Source: Mycolicibacterium mageritense (lineage in GTDB: Bacteria; Actinomycetota; Actinomycetes; Mycobacteriales; Mycobacteriaceae). Taken from it: 64,000 bases of DNA. The DNA lies in NCBI RefSeq assembly GCF_010727475.1, contig NZ_AP022567.1, positions 7,688,001 through 7,752,000 of the forward strand, read 5' to 3'. Shown one piece after another: positions 25,926-35,692 of this stretch. Below the pieces are notes generated by a model. It was not told the DNA's origin, searched no databases, and saw only the letters and a list, made by a program, of their open reading frames with translations. The stretch's first letter is position 1. Every line of letters starts with the position of its first letter. The translations under genes were made by a program, and so were the position numbers.

Positions 25926-28900
25926 GTCGACGTCCCCCCGTCCTGGCCCCACGCAGCGGTCAGCGATGCGAGCTCGTCGGATGAGAGCCCGGAGGCCGCC
26001 ATGGGCGCGTGGTGCGTGTCGGAGGGTTCCGCAGCCGCGCCGTCGGCGGCGTCGACAGCCTGTGCGAGGTCGGCGAGCGCGGGGTGTTCGAACACCATCC
26101 GCGCGGTCAACGCCAGCCCGGCGTCGCGGGCCCGCGCGGCGAGCTGCACCGCGAGGATGCTGTCGCCGCCGAGGGTGAAGAACTCGTCGAATCGGCCGAC
26201 CTCGGTGAGGTCGAGCAATTCGACGAGCAGGCCGGCCAACGCCTGTTCGGTCGGCGTCTCCGGCGGCGCAACCGATCCCGTCGATGCGGTCACGCTGACC
26301 CGCGGACGGAACAACCGGTGCGGCGCCAGGTCGTCGACCACGGTGATGACAGCAGGCGTGACGTCGGCGGGCAGATCATCGGGCAGCGCGTCCCACACCG
26401 CGGCGATGAAGGCCTGCGGGTCTTCGACCGGATGGTCGGCGACGACGTACCCGGCGAGCAGCGGCGCACCCCGCGTCTCCCAACTCCTGGTCGCCGCGGC
26501 CGCGACGCCGTCGACCGCCTCCAGTGCGGCCTGCAGCCGCGGCTCCCCGAAGGCGATCGGCTCGAGGTGGCCGTCCGCGGTCCAGCGGGCACGGTCGCCC
26601 GTGCGGTAGATCCGTCCGTCACCGAAGGGGTTGGGCACGAACCGTTTCGCGGCCGCTCCCGACGCGGCGCCGGCCGCGGTGTCGACGGCGCCACCGGCGT
26701 AGTACACGTCACCGATCACCCCGACGCCCACCGGCTCGGCCGACTCGTCGAGCACGTAGACGTGGGTGGCACCCTCGGTCTGCGGCAGCCCGGCGGGCGG
26801 CACGGCCTTGCGGCTCCAATCCTCCAGCAGCCGGGTGCGTTCCGCCGGGTCGATCACCGCGATGTCGCGCAGCGTCTGGTCGGCGTCGGTCGCGAACGCC
26901 TCGACGACGCGGTGCAGCCATCCCACCAGCCGCTGCGCGGTCTGCGCTTCGTAGAGCTCGGTCCGATAGATGACGGTGCCCTTGTAGCCGGCACCTCCCG
27001 CTTGCGCGAAGAAGTTGAGCGACAGGTCGGCATGCGCCACGTCGAACGTGGGTTCCAGTGCGGTGAACCGGGTCTCGCCGTCAGCGCCCGTGTCGATGAC
27101 CTGGTCCTGCGGCAGATCTTCGCGCACGTGCACCACGACACCGAACAGCGGGTTGCGTGACAGGGTGCGCACCGGGCTCACCGCGTCGACGACCCGATCG
27201 AACGGGAGATCCTGATGCTGATAAGCGGCGAGGGCCATTTCCCTGGCTCGGCGCAGCACCTCGCGCAGCGTCGGATTGCCGGACAGGTCGTTGCGCAACA
27301 CCACGATGTTGATGAAGAAACCGATCAGCGCGTCGAGTTCCGGGGCGGTGCGTCCGGCGACCGGGGTGCCGAGCGGGATGTCGGTGCCCTGGCCGGCCTT
27401 GTGCAACGCGATCGCGACGGCGGCCTGCAGCAACATGAACTCGGTGACGCCGAGTTCGCGGGTGAGCTCGACGAGCTTCTCCCGAGTGGCCGTGTCGATG
27501 GTGAAATCGAACGCCGCCCCCTCGCCGGTGGGTACCGGCGGGCGCGGGAAGTCGGGCTGCAGCCCGTTGTCCTCGGGCAATCCGGCCAGCTGCCGGGTCC
27601 AGTACTCGCGTTGCTCGTCGATCATGTTGTCGGCGGCCAGCAGCCCAGCCTGCCACGCCGCAAAATCGGCGTACTGCACGGGCAGCGGCGCCTGCTCGAC
27701 CGGCTTGCCGGCCCGGCGGGCGTAGTACGCCGTGAGGAGATCGGTGAACAACACAGCACCCGACCAGTGATCAGCGGCGATGTGGTGCACCACGAGCGAC
27801 AGCACATGGTGATCTGGCGTCGACAGCATGGCGGCCCGGATCGGCCAATCTGCCTCCAGATCGAAGCAGTACTTGCGCTCGGCTTCGAGTTCCGTCTGCA
27901 GCCACTCCGCGCCGTCTCCGTGTGCACGGCGCACCGGCACCGCAGCGCGCGGGTGGACGATCTGGTATGGCGCACCGTCGATCTCGCGATACGTGGTGCG
28001 CAGAATCTCGTGCCGGTCGACCACGTCGCTCACTGCGGCGGCCAGCGCGTCGACGTCGCACGGGCCGGTCAGGCGCGCGGCGAACGGCACGTTGTTGACC
28101 GGGTTCGGGCCGTCGATGCGGAACTGGAACCACTGCCGCAGCTGAGCGGCCGACATCTGCAGCGGGCCGTCGTGCGGCACGGCCACGATCGGCGGCCTAC
28201 CGGTGGTCGCGCCCGATGCCACCACCGCATCGACGTGGGCGGCGAGCCCCGCCACCGTGGCATGTTCGAAGATGTCCTGCACACCGACGTCCACACCGCA
28301 GCGCGCCCGCACCGCCGCCACCAGTTTGGTGGCCAGCAGCGAGTGACCGCCGAGATCGAAGAACGAGTCGTCGGCCCCCACCTGATCGCGGTCGAGCAAC
28401 TCGGCGAACAACGTCGCGATGTCGCGTTCAGTATCGGTCGACGGTTCACGGAATTCGTTGGCGGACTTGATCTCCGGTTCCGGCAGCGCCCTGCGGTCGA
28501 TCTTGCCGTGCGTGGTGATGGGGATCTCGTCGAGCTCGACGTAGGCCGCGGGGATCATGTATTCCGGCAACGCCGCGGTCACCCGGGCCCGGATGCGGTC
28601 GATCTCCACCCGTTCCGCACCGGCCGCCGGGGTGATGTACGCGACGAGGCTCTTGCCAAGGGTCGGCAGATCGCTGACGACCACGACGGCCTGGCCCACC
28701 GACGGATCCACCGAGATGGCCGAGGACACCTCGCCGAGTTCGATACGGAAACCGCGGATCTTGACCTGTTCGTCGGCGCGTCCGACGAACTCGATGTCGC
28801 CGTCCGCGTTGCGGCGGGCGAGATCCCCGGAGCGGTACATCCGGCCGCCGGGGTTGAACGGGTCGGCGACGAACCGCTCGGCGGTCAGCCCGGGACGCCG

Positions 28901-31378
28901 GTGGTAGCCGTGCGCGACATGGGTTCCGCCGATGTAGATCTCACCGATGACGCCGACGGGCACCGGCTGCAGCGCATCGTCGAGCAGGTGGATCGTGGTG
29001 TTGATCTTGGGAGTTCCGATGGGCACGATGCGCGCGCCCTGCTTGCCCTCGACCTTGTACCGCGTGCAGTTGAGCACGGTCTCGGTCGGTCCGTAGAAGT
29101 TGTGCAGCAGCGAGTCGAACGTGGCATGGAACTTGTCGGCGATCTCGCCGGGCAGGGCCTCACCACCGATCGGAACTCGTTGCAGCGTGCGCCATTCGTT
29201 GACACCGGGCAGGGACAGGAACAGGCCCAGCAGCGACGGGACGAAGTGCATCGAGGTGATGCCCTCGTTGCGCAGCAGCTCGGTCAGGTACGCGATGTCG
29301 GTCAGCCCGCCCGGCTTCGGGATCACCAGCCGCGCGCCGGCGGCCAGCATGCCGAAGATCTCGCCGATCGACACGTCGAAGCTCTGTGAGGCCACCTGCA
29401 GCAGGCGATCGTCGTTGGAGACCTGGTAGTCGCGGCCGAACCACACGAAGTACTCCGCGATGGGCCGGTGCGGTACCGGCACCCCCTTGGGCAGACCGGT
29501 CGACCCCGACGTGTAGATGAGGTACGCGGTGTTGTCCGGATACAGCGGCCGCACCCGGTCGGCGTCGGTCGGATCGGTGACCGGGTACTTCTCCAGCCCG
29601 GTGACCGGTTCGCGCAGAATGGTTTTCGGATCGGAGTCGGACAGGATGTAGGTGAGCCGGTCTTCCGGGTACGTCGGATCGACCGGCAGGTACACCGCAC
29701 CCGCCTTTACGATGCCGAGCGCGGTGATGACCAGTTCGGGTGACTTCTCCAGCAGCACCGCGACCCGGTCCTCGGTGCCGATCCCCTGCTCGATCAACCA
29801 GTGCGCCAACCGGTTCGCCGATTCGTTGATCTCGCGGTAGCTGTAGTGCCGACCTTCGTAGACCACGGCAGTCGCATCGGGGGTGCGGGCCGCTTGTTCG
29901 GTCACGAGTGCGGTCAGAGTCGTGGCCGGGGTGTCGAACTCCTCACCGGCGACCACCGAGCGCAGCCACGCGGCGTCTTCGGGGGTGAACAGGTCGAGTC
30001 GCGACAGCGGCCGGTCCGGTTCGGCCAGGGCGTGCTCGAGCAGCACCGCATAGTGGCGCAGCATCTGGGCGGCCAGGTCGGCGTCCATGACCTCGGTGAG
30101 ATGCTCGGCTTCGACCGTCGCACCAGAACCATCCCACTCGACCATGAATCCCAGTGGCAGTTGGGTGTGCTGGCCCCGCAGCTCGGCACGCTCACAAGTC
30201 ACGCCAGCCGGGCTGAAGCCGCCGCCGTCGGGTTCCCGGAAGCCGAAGCTCAACCTCGTCATCCGCTCCGCACCGTGACGGCGGTCCGGGTTGAGCTCGC
30301 GCACCACGCGGTCCAGGTTGACGCGCTGGTGGGCAAACGCGCCAAGTGCGGTGTCCCGCGTCGCCGTGACCAGGTTGCGGAACCCCGTCGAGCCGTTCGG
30401 CCGCAACCGCATGGCGACGGTGTTGCCGTAGTAGCCGATGGTCTCGTCGGTGTCGCGGTTCAGCACGGGTGTCGCGACCAGGAAGTCGTCGGTGTGCGTG
30501 TAGCGGTTGATGAGCGCGGCGAATGCGGCGAGCAGCACCATGTACGGCGTCGCTCCGGTGTCGCGGGCCAGCGCCGCGGCCTTCTCGACCGTGTCGGCAG
30601 GCAGCCGCAGGGTGCTGCGTTGTGACCGGAAGGTCGTGGGCACCACGGATCCGCTGGGACCGGGAAGTTCGAGCGGCTCGGGCGGATTCGCCATGACCGC
30701 GCGCCAATACTCGAGATCCTCGTCGGTGGTGTCCGCGGCGACGGCCGTGGCGCGCGGGGTCTCAGGCAGCGTTTCGCCCGAATAGGCGCGTGTCAGGTCG
30801 GTGAAGAAGACGCGCCACGACCCGTCGTCCCACGCGATGTGGTGCGCGACGAGCAACATGACGTGTTCCGCGGGCCCCGTCCTGATCAGCGTGATGCGCA
30901 GCGGCGAGTCACTGCTCAGGTCAAAGGCGGTGCCGAACTCCCGTTGGGCCAGCACCTCGAGGCGCAGCTTGCGTGCGCGTTCAGACTTGTCGGACAGGTC
31001 ATGCGTGGCCCAGCCCGGTGCCAGGTCGTCGTGCAGAGTCGCACGAGGTTCACCGTTTTCGTCGGCCTGATATGTGGTCCGCAGGATCGGGTGCCGTCGA
31101 GCCACCGCGTCGAGCGCGGCATGCAGGCGTTCTGCGTCGATGTCTCCGGTGAGCCGGTAGGACAGGCTGACGTTGAGCAGCACTCCGCTGGGATCGAAGC
31201 CCTGCACGAACCACATGCGGCGTTGGCCGTCCGACAGCACGGTGGGGTCGACCGCCGGGGCAGCCGCGTCGGACTCGCCTGCAGCGGCGGCGAGTCCGCG
31301 CTCGGCGAGCTTGCGCCGCATCAACTCCAACCGAGCGTCGGCGGTGCGGGTTGCGGCCAGATCTGCGGTGTCAGTCAC
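25922..31378 (-). CDS. mbtE: Mycobactin NRPS MbtE
   Basis: Incorporates the first lysine and couples it onward. It is 1818 aa from GTG 31378, which lies 8 bp inside mbtD. Domains: condensation (HHIAWDDGSW), adenylation (YTSGSTGLPKGV; FDVSIGEIFG; YRSGDLARRNADGD; HGKIDRRALPEP), carrier (FFDLGGHSLLATKL), second condensation (HHIAADHWSG), then a 170-aa remnant of an adenylation domain, then a second carrier (LGGDSILAVQL, Ser about 1740). The remnant explains why the protein is somewhat longer than the M. tuberculosis MbtE. It shares the IdeR-controlled mbtB-H operon. Confidence 0.95.
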   Translation of the reverse strand: MTDTADLAATRTADARLELMRRKLAERGLAAAAGESDAAAPAVDPTVLSDGQRRMWFVQGFDPSGVLLNVSLSYRLTGDIDAERLHAALDAVARRHPILRTTYQADENGEPRATLHDDLAPGWATHDLSDKSERARKLRLEVLAQREFGTAFDLSSDSPLRITLIRTGPAEHVMLLVAHHIAWDDGSWRVFFTDLTRAYSGETLPETPRATAVAADTTDEDLEYWRAVMANPPEPLELPGPSGSVVPTTFRSQRSTLRLPADTVEKAAALARDTGATPYMVLLAAFAALINRYTHTDDFLVATPVLNRDTDETIGYYGNTVAMRLRPNGSTGFRNLVTATRDTALGAFAHQRVNLDRVVRELNPDRRHGAERMTRLSFGFREPDGGGFSPAGVTCERAELRGQHTQLPLGFMVEWDGSGATVEAEHLTEVMDADLAAQMLRHYAVLLEHALAEPDRPLSRLDLFTPEDAAWLRSVVAGEEFDTPATTLTALVTEQAARTPDATAVVYEGRHYSYREINESANRLAHWLIEQGIGTEDRVAVLLEKSPELVITALGIVKAGAVYLPVDPTYPEDRLTYILSDSDPKTILREPVTGLEKYPVTDPTDADRVRPLYPDNTAYLIYTSGSTGLPKGVPVPHRPIAEYFVWFGRDYQVSNDDRLLQVASQSFDVSIGEIFGMLAAGARLVIPKPGGLTDIAYLTELLRNEGITSMHFVPSLLGLFLSLPGVNEWRTLQRVPIGGEALPGEIADKFHATFDSLLHNFYGPTETVLNCTRYKVEGKQGARIVPIGTPKINTTIHLLDDALQPVPVGVIGEIYIGGTHVAHGYHRRPGLTAERFVADPFNPGGRMYRSGDLARRNADGDIEFVGRADEQVKIRGFRIELGEVSSAISVDPSVGQAVVVVSDLPTLGKSLVAYITPAAGAERVEIDRIRARVTAALPEYMIPAAYVELDEIPITTHGKIDRRALPEPEIKSANEFREPSTDTERDIATLFAELLDRDQVGADDSFFDLGGHSLLATKLVAAVRARCGVDVGVQDIFEHATVAGLAAHVDAVVASGATTGRPPIVAVPHDGPLQMSAAQLRQWFQFRIDGPNPVNNVPFAARLTGPCDVDALAAAVSDVVDRHEILRTTYREIDGAPYQIVHPRAAVPVRRAHGDGAEWLQTELEAERKYCFDLEADWPIRAAMLSTPDHHVLSLVVHHIAADHWSGAVLFTDLLTAYYARRAGKPVEQAPLPVQYADFAAWQAGLLAADNMIDEQREYWTRQLAGLPEDNGLQPDFPRPPVPTGEGAAFDFTIDTATREKLVELTRELGVTEFMLLQAAVAIALHKAGQGTDIPLGTPVAGRTAPELDALIGFFINIVVLRNDLSGNPTLREVLRRAREMALAAYQHQDLPFDRVVDAVSPVRTLSRNPLFGVVVHVREDLPQDQVIDTGADGETRFTALEPTFDVAHADLSLNFFAQAGGAGYKGTVIYRTELYEAQTAQRLVGWLHRVVEAFATDADQTLRDIAVIDPAERTRLLEDWSRKAVPPAGLPQTEGATHVYVLDESAEPVGVGVIGDVYYAGGAVDTAAGAASGAAAKRFVPNPFGDGRIYRTGDRARWTADGHLEPIAFGEPRLQAALEAVDGVAAAATRSWETRGAPLLAGYVVADHPVEDPQAFIAAVWDALPDDLPADVTPAVITVVDDLAPHRLFRPRVSVTASTGSVAPPETPTEQALAGLLVELLDLTEVGRFDEFFTLGGDSILAVQLAARARDAGLALTARMVFEHPALADLAQAVDAADGAAAEPSDTHHAPMAASGLSSDELASLTAAWGQDGGTST
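26296..26806 (-). other. Vestigial adenylation domain inside MbtE
   Basis: About residues 1525-1695 of MbtE. Adenylation motifs A8 and neighbours are recognisable (VGVIGDVYYAGG resembling the IGEIYIGG block; RFVPNPFGDGRIYRTGDRARWTADGHLE). The ATP-binding A3 loop, A4, A5 and the catalytic A10 lysine are absent, and the segment is a third of normal size. It sits between a complete condensation domain and a complete carrier domain, so it may serve as a structural linker or an MbtH docking remnant. Confidence 0.75.
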
Positions 31379-34361
31379 GCGAAAATGCTTCCTTCTCAGG
31401 TCTTTCCAGGTGCTCAATCACCTCGGTAGCGGTGGCACCGCCGAGAATCGTGGCCAGGGGAACAGAACGCCCGGTGGCCTTCTTGAGCTTCTTACGCAGG
31501 TCGAGTGCCAGCAGCGAGTCGACACCGAGGTCGAGCAGTGACGCATCGAGGTCGAGTCCCGATGTATCCGCCAGCTTCAGCACCGACCCTAACGCGACCC
31601 GCACCGCGCCGGTGGCGTCCATCCCGGCCGTGTCGATGTGGGCGTTGAGGTCTTGGTCACTGCGGGCACTCCTGTTCGCAGGTCGATCGTGGATCCCCAG
31701 GAACGTACGCAACCGCTCGGTATCGGCGGTGAACACCAGTGGGTCACCGGGATAGTCGCGCAGGCTCGCCTCGACGGCTCGGTCGGGCGCCATCGCCCGC
31801 AACCCGGACCGCTCAACCCTGGCGACCTCGTCGGCGTCGATGATCCCGGCGCCCTGCCACAAACCCCAGCGCACGGCCGCGCAGGTGTGGCCCTGTGCAC
31901 GCAGTTGCCCGGCCATCGCGTCGAGCAGGCGGTTGGCGGCCGCGTACGCGGCATGGCCATAGCCGCCCCACAGCCCGGACACCGAGGAGCACAACACGAT
32001 CCGGGCGTCACTGCGCAGCGGCCAAGCCGCGGCGAGGTTGGCGATCCCGAACACCTTGGCTGCAAAGGTCTCCCGCGCTGCCGCCCCGGTCAGCTCCCGA
32101 CCGGGCGTGATCGTCGCGGCAGCCGCGGCATGGATCACCAGTGAGGCGCCACCGCCCGCGAATTGCGTGGCGACAGCGGAAACCTGCGCATCGTCGGTGA
32201 GATCGCAGCGCGGTGCCACGATCTCGGCGTCGTGGGACTTGCGGAGTTCGTCGAGCCGGGCGGCGTCGAGACCGCCGCGGCTCAACAGCACGATCCGCTT
32301 GGCTCCGCGCTCGGCGAGTTCGCGTGCGTAGTGCAGCCCGACCGCACCCGCGCCGCCGGTGATGACGACCTCGTCGAGGATGCCCGTCTCCGGGGTCCAC
32401 GTCGGCGCGTTCGACGATTCGTCGGCCATCGACCGCCGCAGCAGGACGGGGCCGGAATCCCTGATGCGCAGGGCGATCTCGTCGGCATCACCGAGCATCG
32501 CCGCGACCGCCGACGTCGCCCCGGCAGCGTCGAGGTCGGCGGGCACGTCGAGGTGCCGGAAGTTGTGGTCCGGAAATTCGAAGCCGATGCTGCGGTGCAT
32601 CGCCGCGAGCGCGGCAGCTGCGGGACGGAAAGTGCCGGAAGCGTGTTCTCCGTCGGCCGTGACGAGCCAGACGTCGCGGGTCTGTGGCGACACGACGTCG
32701 ACGTAGCCGAGCAGTCCGTCGTCGATACGTCGACTGAGTTCTTCGGCGGCGGCAACGGGGTCGGTTTCCGCGAGCTCGGGCGCCACCACGATCAGCGCGT
32801 CGGCGGAATCGAACTCGGCCGCCTCCACGGCGGGATGGCTGTCGAGGGCCGCGCGGAGGATCCCGGTGAGCTCGCCGGCACCGAGGTCGAGCACGGTCAC
32901 CCGGCGCGTACCGCCGGGCGAGGACGCCACCGGCAGTTCCTGCCAATCCTCCACTGCGACGGTCAGGCCCGCGACCGGCGCAAGAGGGTCGGGGTGTGCC
33001 CAGTGGTGCTCGGCCCGCATGGACGCGAACGGGAAGTCCTGCAACGGCTGTCGCCGTTGCCCCGCCAGATCGAGCCAGCGGTAGCCGGGATCGGCCAGCG
33101 CGACCGAGGTCATGTTGGCCGCCAGCTGCTCGGTGAGCGGTTGGTCGCGTCGGCCCGAGCCCACGGTGAGCACCGGTCCGCCGGTCAGCTCGGCGGCATC
33201 GTCGAGCAGATCGCCCATCGCGAACAACAGCGCCGGGTGCGCCGAGAGTTCGACGAAGATACGGCCACCGCGCCGCGCAGCAGTCGCAACCGCCTTGTCG
33301 AAGCGCACGGTGCTGCGCAGGTTGGCGTACCAGTAATCGCCGAAATCGGTGCCGGGTTCGACGACGTCGTGGGTTGCCGAACCGATGAACTGCACGGGCG
33401 TTTCGGTGAACCGACCCGCTGGGAGCAAGGATTCGAGTTCGGTCCGGACCGTGTCCAGGGCAGTGGTGTGCGCCGGGAACCACATCTCGATTTCCTTCGC
33501 GAAACCACCCCGCTCGGTCACCGTGCGCACCGCCGCGGCCACGGCGTCGCTGTCCCCCGAAACTGCCACCGACGAACGGGAATTCACGACCGACAGCTCC
33601 AGCCAGCCCGGTGTTTCGGCGACCACCGCCGCAGCCTCGTCAGCAGTGACACCGAGCACCGCGACCCGATAGGGTCCGGTCAGCCGGTCCAGCACGGTCG
33701 CGCGTGCGATCACGATGGCGACCGCCTCGGGCAGCGTGATACTGCCCGCGACGTAGGCCGCGCCGATCTCGCCGAGGCTGTGCCCCACCGTGATGTCGGG
33801 CAGCACCCCGCACGACCGCCACACCTGGGCCAGGGCGGCCCCGTGGACGAACTGCGCGCCCTGGATCTGGAGCTGAGAGAAGTCGTTGGTCGCTGCACCG
33901 TTGTCGGCCAGCAGGTAGTCGAGGGGTGACGCGGCTCCCGCGGCCGCGAACTGCGCGGCGCACTTGTCCGCCTCGGCGCGGTATTCCGGCACGCGGTGGT
34001 ATGCCTCGACACCCATGGACGGCCACTGGCTGCCCTGCCCCGGGAACACGAAGGCGATGCGCGACCGCGATCCGTGCTGGGGACCGACCGACGCCCGGGT
34101 AACCAGGTGGTGGTCCTGGCCGTTCACGAGCGACGTGAGGGCTTCGGCGAGTTCGTCACGGTCGGCGGCGCGGATCACCGCACGGTGGCGGCGCATGCGC
34201 CGGGTGCTCAGAATCGTATGCGCGACCTCGGGCACCTCGACCCTCGGACGGCGGTCGAGGTAACCCAGGATCGCCGCGGCGTCCAGGCTGATCAGATCCT
34301 CGGCGTGCGCACTGAGCAGTACCGGGGTCCGCCCATCGGGTAGCCGGACGTTCGTCGTCAC
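31371..34361 (-). CDS. mbtD: Mycobactin polyketide synthase MbtD (AT-KR-ACP)
   Basis: Works with MbtC to add and reduce the ketide unit that becomes the beta-hydroxybutyrate portion of mycobactin. It is 996 aa from GTG 34361 (overlapping mbtC by 4 bp); longer in-frame sequence to 35141 is mbtC in another frame. Domains: acyltransferase (FVFPGQGSQWPSMGV; GHSLGEIGAAYV with the active Ser), a structural/ketoreductase half, the catalytic ketoreductase (VVITGGAGAVGLHYARELAERG), and C-terminal acyl carrier (LLDLGVDSLLALDL). There is no ketosynthase in this protein; MbtC supplies it. Confidence 0.95.
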   Translation of the reverse strand: MTTNVRLPDGRTPVLLSAHAEDLISLDAAAILGYLDRRPRVEVPEVAHTILSTRRMRRHRAVIRAADRDELAEALTSLVNGQDHHLVTRASVGPQHGSRSRIAFVFPGQGSQWPSMGVEAYHRVPEYRAEADKCAAQFAAAGAASPLDYLLADNGAATNDFSQLQIQGAQFVHGAALAQVWRSCGVLPDITVGHSLGEIGAAYVAGSITLPEAVAIVIARATVLDRLTGPYRVAVLGVTADEAAAVVAETPGWLELSVVNSRSSVAVSGDSDAVAAAVRTVTERGGFAKEIEMWFPAHTTALDTVRTELESLLPAGRFTETPVQFIGSATHDVVEPGTDFGDYWYANLRSTVRFDKAVATAARRGGRIFVELSAHPALLFAMGDLLDDAAELTGGPVLTVGSGRRDQPLTEQLAANMTSVALADPGYRWLDLAGQRRQPLQDFPFASMRAEHHWAHPDPLAPVAGLTVAVEDWQELPVASSPGGTRRVTVLDLGAGELTGILRAALDSHPAVEAAEFDSADALIVVAPELAETDPVAAAEELSRRIDDGLLGYVDVVSPQTRDVWLVTADGEHASGTFRPAAAALAAMHRSIGFEFPDHNFRHLDVPADLDAAGATSAVAAMLGDADEIALRIRDSGPVLLRRSMADESSNAPTWTPETGILDEVVITGGAGAVGLHYARELAERGAKRIVLLSRGGLDAARLDELRKSHDAEIVAPRCDLTDDAQVSAVATQFAGGGASLVIHAAAAATITPGRELTGAAARETFAAKVFGIANLAAAWPLRSDARIVLCSSVSGLWGGYGHAAYAAANRLLDAMAGQLRAQGHTCAAVRWGLWQGAGIIDADEVARVERSGLRAMAPDRAVEASLRDYPGDPLVFTADTERLRTFLGIHDRPANRSARSDQDLNAHIDTAGMDATGAVRVALGSVLKLADTSGLDLDASLLDLGVDSLLALDLRKKLKKATGRSVPLATILGGATATEVIEHLERPEKEAFSRD

Positions 34362-35692
34362 GCGGCCTCCCCGGAGTCCGGGATCGCCACGATCGCATGC
34401 GCGTTGGTGCCGCTCATCCCGAAGGCGGACACCGCCGCGACGCGTTCGTCGTTCACCGCGTGCCACTGGGTCAACTTGGTCGCCAATCGCAGACCCTGGG
34501 ATTCCCAGTCGATTTCGCGGCTGGCCTCGTCCACGTGCAACGTGGCCGGGATCGCCGCGTGCTGCGCCGCGATGATCACCTTGGCCAGACCCAATCCGCC
34601 CGCGGCGGCCTGCGCGTGCCCGACGTTGGATTTCACCGAACCCAGCCACGCCCCCGCACCCGGCGCCGTGGCGCCGTAGGTCTGCATGAGGGCTCGCAGT
34701 TCGGTGCGGTCCCCGAGTCGCGTTCCCGTACCGTGCCCCTCGATCAATCCGATGTCCTCCGCACGCACGCCGGCCTGGTCGATGGCCTTGGCGAACAGCC
34801 GCTGCTGCGCTGCGCCGCTCGGCGCGGTCAACCCCGTGGTGCGGCCGTCCTGGTTGATCGCGGTGGCGCGAACCTCGGCGAGGATGCGCCTGCCGTCGGC
34901 CAGCGCACGCGATCTGCGCTGCAGCACGAACATCGCGGCGCCTTCTGCCCATACCGTGCCGCTCGCATGCGCGCTGTAGGGTCGGCAGTGTCCGTCGTCG
35001 GACAGCGCGTGCTGCTTGGAGAACTCGACGAAGTACCCGGGCGTGCCCATCACGCACACCCCGCCGGTCAGCGCCATGTCGCAGTCCCCGGCCCGGAGTG
35101 CGCCGACGGCAGTGTGGAACGCGGTCAGCGCCGACGAACACGACGTGTCGACCGTGAGGGCGGGCCCCGCCAGGTCGAGCGTGTAGGCGATGCGCCCCGA
35201 GATCACCCCGAGCGACGTGCCGGTGATGAGATGCCCACTGTGGTGGGAGAATTCGGTCAGTTCGGGACCGTACTCCAGGTACGAGGCGCCGACGTAGCAG
35301 CCGACGTCATGCCCGGCGATGTCGTCGGGGTTGATCCCGGCGTTCTCGAGCGATCGCCAGGCCAATCGCAGTGCCACCCGCTGCTGAGGGTCCATGGCTG
35401 CCGCTTCGCGCGGCGAGATCCCGAAGAACGCGGGGTCGAATGTCGCTGCACCGGTGAGGAACCCACCCAGGTCGTGGATACGTTTGAAGCCGTCCCGGCG
35501 CGAGCCTTCCAAAAGGTCGCGAATCGCCCAGCCCCGGTCGGCCGGAAAGCGTCCGAGGGCTTCCCGCTGCTCGGACAACAGCGCCCAATAGGCGTCTGCG
35601 GTGTCGATTCCGCCGGGTGCCTCCAACGCCATCCCCACGATCACCACGGGATCCGTGGTCTCGGATCGGGATGTGTGCCCACTAGAGCTCAT
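34358..35692 (-). CDS. mbtC: Mycobactin ketosynthase MbtC
   Basis: Stand-alone KS partnering MbtD. It is 444 aa from ATG 35692, the same length as the M. tuberculosis protein. The active Cys185 is in VDTSCSSALTAFH; histidines lie in EGHGTGTRLGD and KSNVGHAQAAAG; the C-terminal FGMSGTNAHAIVA block is intact. Its start overlaps the mbtT stop by 11 bp. It has a close paralogue at the left edge of this window (1-1325). Confidence 0.96.
   Translation of the reverse strand: MSSSGHTSRSETTDPVVIVGMALEAPGGIDTADAYWALLSEQREALGRFPADRGWAIRDLLEGSRRDGFKRIHDLGGFLTGAATFDPAFFGISPREAAAMDPQQRVALRLAWRSLENAGINPDDIAGHDVGCYVGASYLEYGPELTEFSHHSGHLITGTSLGVISGRIAYTLDLAGPALTVDTSCSSALTAFHTAVGALRAGDCDMALTGGVCVMGTPGYFVEFSKQHALSDDGHCRPYSAHASGTVWAEGAAMFVLQRRSRALADGRRILAEVRATAINQDGRTTGLTAPSGAAQQRLFAKAIDQAGVRAEDIGLIEGHGTGTRLGDRTELRALMQTYGATAPGAGAWLGSVKSNVGHAQAAAGGLGLAKVIIAAQHAAIPATLHVDEASREIDWESQGLRLATKLTQWHAVNDERVAAVSAFGMSGTNAHAIVAIPDSGEAA

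Noticed and set aside
34362..35141. N-terminal extension of MbtD (in-frame to 35141)
   Set aside because: It is Arg/Gly-rich, is antiphase to mbtC and has no polyketide synthase similarity; GTG 34361 gives a normal protein.
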